A stretch of DNA of 5,684 bases from positions 1-5,684 of the forward strand of contig USNX01000093.1 in the NCBI GenBank assembly GCA_900556205.1. The letters are read 5' to 3'. Shown one piece after another: positions 3,768 to 5,684 of the stretch (the first letter of the stretch is position 1; every line of letters starts with the position of its first letter). The translations under genes and the position numbers were made by a program. The notes beneath the pieces were generated by a model, which saw nothing but the letters and a program-made list of their open reading frames with translations, made no database searches and had not been told where the DNA came from. This stretch comes from an uncultured Collinsella sp. Lineage in GTDB: Bacteria > Actinomycetota > Coriobacteriia > Coriobacteriales > Coriobacteriaceae.

Positions 3768-4817
3768 CTAGTACACCATGCCCATGGCGTCCTGAACCTC
3801 TGCCAGGGTCTGCTCGGCGATCTCGTTGGCGCGACGGTTGCCCTCGTGCAGCACGTCCTTCACGTAATCCAGATCGTTCTCGTAGCGCTGACGACGCTCG
3901 CGGATAGGTGCGAAGTACTCGTTGACGGCCTCGGTCACGTACTTCTTGAGCTGGCCGGAGCCGCCCATGCCAATCTCCTCGGCAATTTCGACCTCGGAGC
4001 GACCGGTGCAGATGGCGGCCGTCGAAAGCAAACCGGACACGCCGGGGCGGTTCTCGGGATCGAACGTGATCATGCGCTCAGAGTCGGTCTGGCTCTTCTT
4101 GATGCGCTTGGCCGTCTCCTCAGCGGTCATCGAGATGTTGATGGCGTTGCCGTAGCTCTTGCTCATCTTGCGACCGTCAAGGCCGGGCAGTAGCGGGGTC
4201 TCGGACAGCAGTGCCTCGACCTCGGGAAATACCTTGCCGTAGCGGTTGTTAAAGCGGCGTGCGATGGTGCGGGTAAGCTCGATGTGCGGCAGCTGGTCGC
4301 GACCGACGGGCACCACGTTGCCCTTGCAGAACAGAATATCGCAGGCCTGATGTACCGGGTAGGTGAGCAGAAGGCCGGTGAGCTCGTGGCCCGAGGCCTC
4401 CATCTCGGCCTTTACCGTGGGGTTGCGCGCCAGCTCGGCCTCGGACACCAGCGATAGGAACGGCAGCATGAGCTGGTTGGCGGCGGGTACGGCGGAGTGC
4501 GCGTAGATCATGGTCTTGTCGGGGTCGATACCGCAGGCAAGGTAGTCCATGACCATGTTGTACACGTTGTCCTGGATGTGCTCGGTCGTGTCGCGGTCAG
4601 TGATGACCTGGTAGTCGGCGATGAGCACGTTGGTCTTGGCGCCCATGTTCTGCAGCTCAACACGGCCCTTGAGGGTGCCGAAGTAGTGGCCCAGGTGCAG
4701 ACGGCCGGTGGGGCGGTCGCCGGTGAGCATGGTGAACTTCTCGGGCGTCTTGGCCAGGCCCTCGCGAATGGCGTTGCTCTTTTGCAGCGCGACTTCGTAG
4801 CTGTTCTCGTTTGGCAT
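3768..4817 (-). CDS. trpS: Tryptophanyl-tRNA synthetase
   Basis: Class I aminoacyl-tRNA synthetase of 349 residues that charges tRNA-Trp with tryptophan using ATP, in the cytosol. Landmarks: TGDRPTGRLHLGHYFGTLK (32-50) containing the HIGH-type signature HLGH (41-44), ADYQVITD (67-74), RNPTVKAEM (131-139), the QACDIL segment (157-162), VPVGRDQLPHIELTR (169-183), and LPGLDGRKMSKSYGNAI (210-226) with a perfect KMSKS (217-221). The GDRPTG form is the variant used by streptococci and many other Gram-positive bacteria, distinct from the GxQPSG form of B. subtilis and E. coli. The start at 4817 is chosen because AGGAG (4827-4823) lies 5 nt upstream; a longer open frame to 4922 adds low-complexity residues unlike any TrpRS. 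It is followed by its own intrinsic terminator. No T-box or Trp leader peptide is visible upstream, so regulation is unknown. Confidence 0.97.
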   Translation of the reverse strand: MPNENSYEVALQKSNAIREGLAKTPEKFTMLTGDRPTGRLHLGHYFGTLKGRVELQNMGAKTNVLIADYQVITDRDTTEHIQDNVYNMVMDYLACGIDPDKTMIYAHSAVPAANQLMLPFLSLVSEAELARNPTVKAEMEASGHELTGLLLTYPVHQACDILFCKGNVVPVGRDQLPHIELTRTIARRFNNRYGKVFPEVEALLSETPLLPGLDGRKMSKSYGNAINISMTAEETAKRIKKSQTDSERMITFDPENRPGVSGLLSTAAICTGRSEVEIAEEIGMGGSGQLKKYVTEAVNEYFAPIRERRQRYENDLDYVKDVLHEGNRRANEIAEQTLAEVQDAMGMVY

Positions 4818-4987
4818 GATTGCTCCTAACGTATGTTCATGGGTCAAGATGATAACGCGTTTATTGGAGGGGCGGTGCGTAAGTAGGCGAGGGGCGGGAG
4901 AGGGACGCGCGTGGTGCGGCATGTGCGATGGGTGCGGCGCGGCCGTGCTTGGCTAACGGTGCCTTGGCACATCCTCGGCAGCTTGCC
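4818..4987 (-). promoter_or_regulatory. Gap between the glycosyltransferase gene and trpS; possible trpS promoter
   Basis: 170 nt of mixed composition. On the minus strand TATCAT (4854-4849) is a 5/6 match to the -10 consensus, but the bases 17 nt upstream (CACCGC) are a poor -35. TTGACC (4847-4842) has no matching -10 before the ribosome binding site. GTGCC/GGCAC near 4959-4970 can form a small hairpin without a T-tract, so I cannot identify a clear terminator for the upstream gene. Read-through into trpS remains possible. Confidence 0.25.
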
Positions 4988-5684
4988 CTAGAGCTTGTGG
5001 TGGCGCTCTTCTTTGCGCTCCTCGGCTGCCCGCTCCTCCTGCTTAAAGGCGGGGTCGTCGGGGGTGATGAGCTCGTCCTCGTGCGTACGCTTGTTGTAAT
5101 GGTGGCGCAGCACGGGCTCAAAAAGATGTAGATGCTTGGCAAAGGCCGCCGAGCCAATGGCGAGCACGGTGAAGATGAGCACGCGCAGGGGCACCTCGAC
5201 CTGGTTAATCGCGGCGGCGCCGGCCGAAAGCATGATGCACCAGGCATAGATGAGCAGCACGGCCTGTTTTTGGTTGTAGCCTTCTTGGATCAGGCGGTGG
5301 TGGATGTGGCCCTTGTCGGCCTGCCCGATACTAATGTGGGCGCGCTTGCGGCGCACGATGGCGCTGAACGTGTCGATGATGGGCACGCCGGCAACGATGA
5401 GCGGAATGATAAGCGAGGTGAGTGCGGCGGTGCGGCTCACGTTGAGCAGCGAGATGGAGCCCAGTGCAAAGCCCAGAAGCAGCGACCCCGAGTCGCCCAA
5501 GAAGATGCTTGCGGGGTTGAAGTTGTAGCGCAAAAAGGCCAGACAGGCGCCAAAGAGCGCAATGGAGAGCGCGGCGGCGTCAATGCGGCCCGAGAGAACG
5601 GCCATCGAAAACATGGTGAACGACGCGATGCCGCAGATGCCCGTGGCCAAGCCGTCGAGGCCGTCGATGAGGTTAATGATGTTG
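4988..5684 (-). CDS. WecA/TagO-type undecaprenyl-phosphate sugar-1-phosphate transferase, C-terminal part
   Basis: Integral membrane enzyme of the MraY/WecA family, which transfers a HexNAc-1-phosphate (usually GlcNAc-1-P) from UDP-sugar to undecaprenyl phosphate and so starts a cell-envelope glycan. The 5' end lies beyond the window; 231 residues are visible. They begin NIINLIDGLDGLATG (1-15), the family's Asp-rich catalytic loop. Then come FNPASIFLGDSGS (55-67), PIIDTFSAIVRRKR (101-114) and DKGHIHHRL (123-131), the His-rich cytoplasmic loop typical of WecA/TagO rather than MraY. Hydrophobic membrane segments lie at about 18-52, 67-80, 88-103, 142-160 and 166-182. The C-terminus (about 195-231) is a charged tail rich in Glu, Lys, Arg and His, likely cytoplasmic. 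It ends at TAG 4990-4988, 170 nt before trpS. The exact sugar substrate cannot be told from this fragment. Confidence 0.93.
   Translation of the reverse strand, partial: NIINLIDGLDGLATGICGIASFTMFSMAVLSGRIDAAALSIALFGACLAFLRYNFNPASIFLGDSGSLLLGFALGSISLLNVSRTAALTSLIIPLIVAGVPIIDTFSAIVRRKRAHISIGQADKGHIHHRLIQEGYNQKQAVLLIYAWCIMLSAGAAAINQVEVPLRVLIFTVLAIGSAAFAKHLHLFEPVLRHHYNKRTHEDELITPDDPAFKQEERAAEERKEERHHKL

Noticed and set aside
4818..4922. N-terminal extension of TrpRS to position 4922
   Set aside because: The extra residues are unlike any TrpRS, and the internal ATG at 4817 has a clear AGGAG 5 nt upstream.
4861..5247. Minus-strand 128-codon open frame overlapping the glycosyltransferase gene
   Set aside because: It is in a different frame of the same strand as the WecA/TagO gene, is low-complexity Ser/Pro/Arg-rich, and has no family features.

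Overview
The window looks like chromosomal DNA from a moderately GC-rich, anaerobic actinobacterium of the Coriobacteriia, probably Collinsella or a close relative. This is inferred from GC-rich codon third positions, an ATP-type PEP carboxykinase, the GDRPTG-type tryptophanyl-tRNA synthetase and the DegV/MarR content; no rRNA or other marker is present to prove it. There are no phage genes, transposase genes, tRNAs, rRNAs or CRISPR arrays.

Layout. Positions 1-3431 hold five plus-strand genes: the 3' end of pckA (1-429), a solo B3/4-domain protein (657-1376), a MarR-family regulator (1550-1999), a DegV-family fatty-acid-binding protein (2119-2973) and a short MGMT-type DNA alkyltransferase (3054-3374). 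Four of these genes are followed, 9-28 nt after the stop codon, by a copy of the same 33-bp palindromic hairpin. Only marR lacks one and may read into degV. Positions 3375-3767 are gene-free but hold several strong hairpins that could be a small RNA. From 3768 to the window end two genes lie on the minus strand: trpS (3768-4817), with its own intrinsic terminator, and a truncated WecA/TagO-type polyprenyl-phosphate sugar-phosphate transferase (4988-5684).

Most genes are housekeeping and functionally unrelated: gluconeogenesis or CO2 metabolism, tRNA charging, envelope glycan initiation and DNA repair. The one plausible functional pair is marR-degV. The two share a near-identical 10-nt word about 92-95 nt upstream of their start codons, and MarR-type FabT with DegV-type FakB proteins are a known fatty-acid theme in other Gram-positive bacteria.

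The most interesting signals are non-coding: (1) the dispersed palindrome family with a conserved loop, used as gene-end hairpins; (2) a densely folded leader of about 137 nt before the B3/4 gene, with two mutually exclusive hairpins; (3) a possible intergenic small RNA with a CU-rich, anti-Shine-Dalgarno-like loop and alternative pairings; (4) a probable frame disruption at the pckA 3' end.
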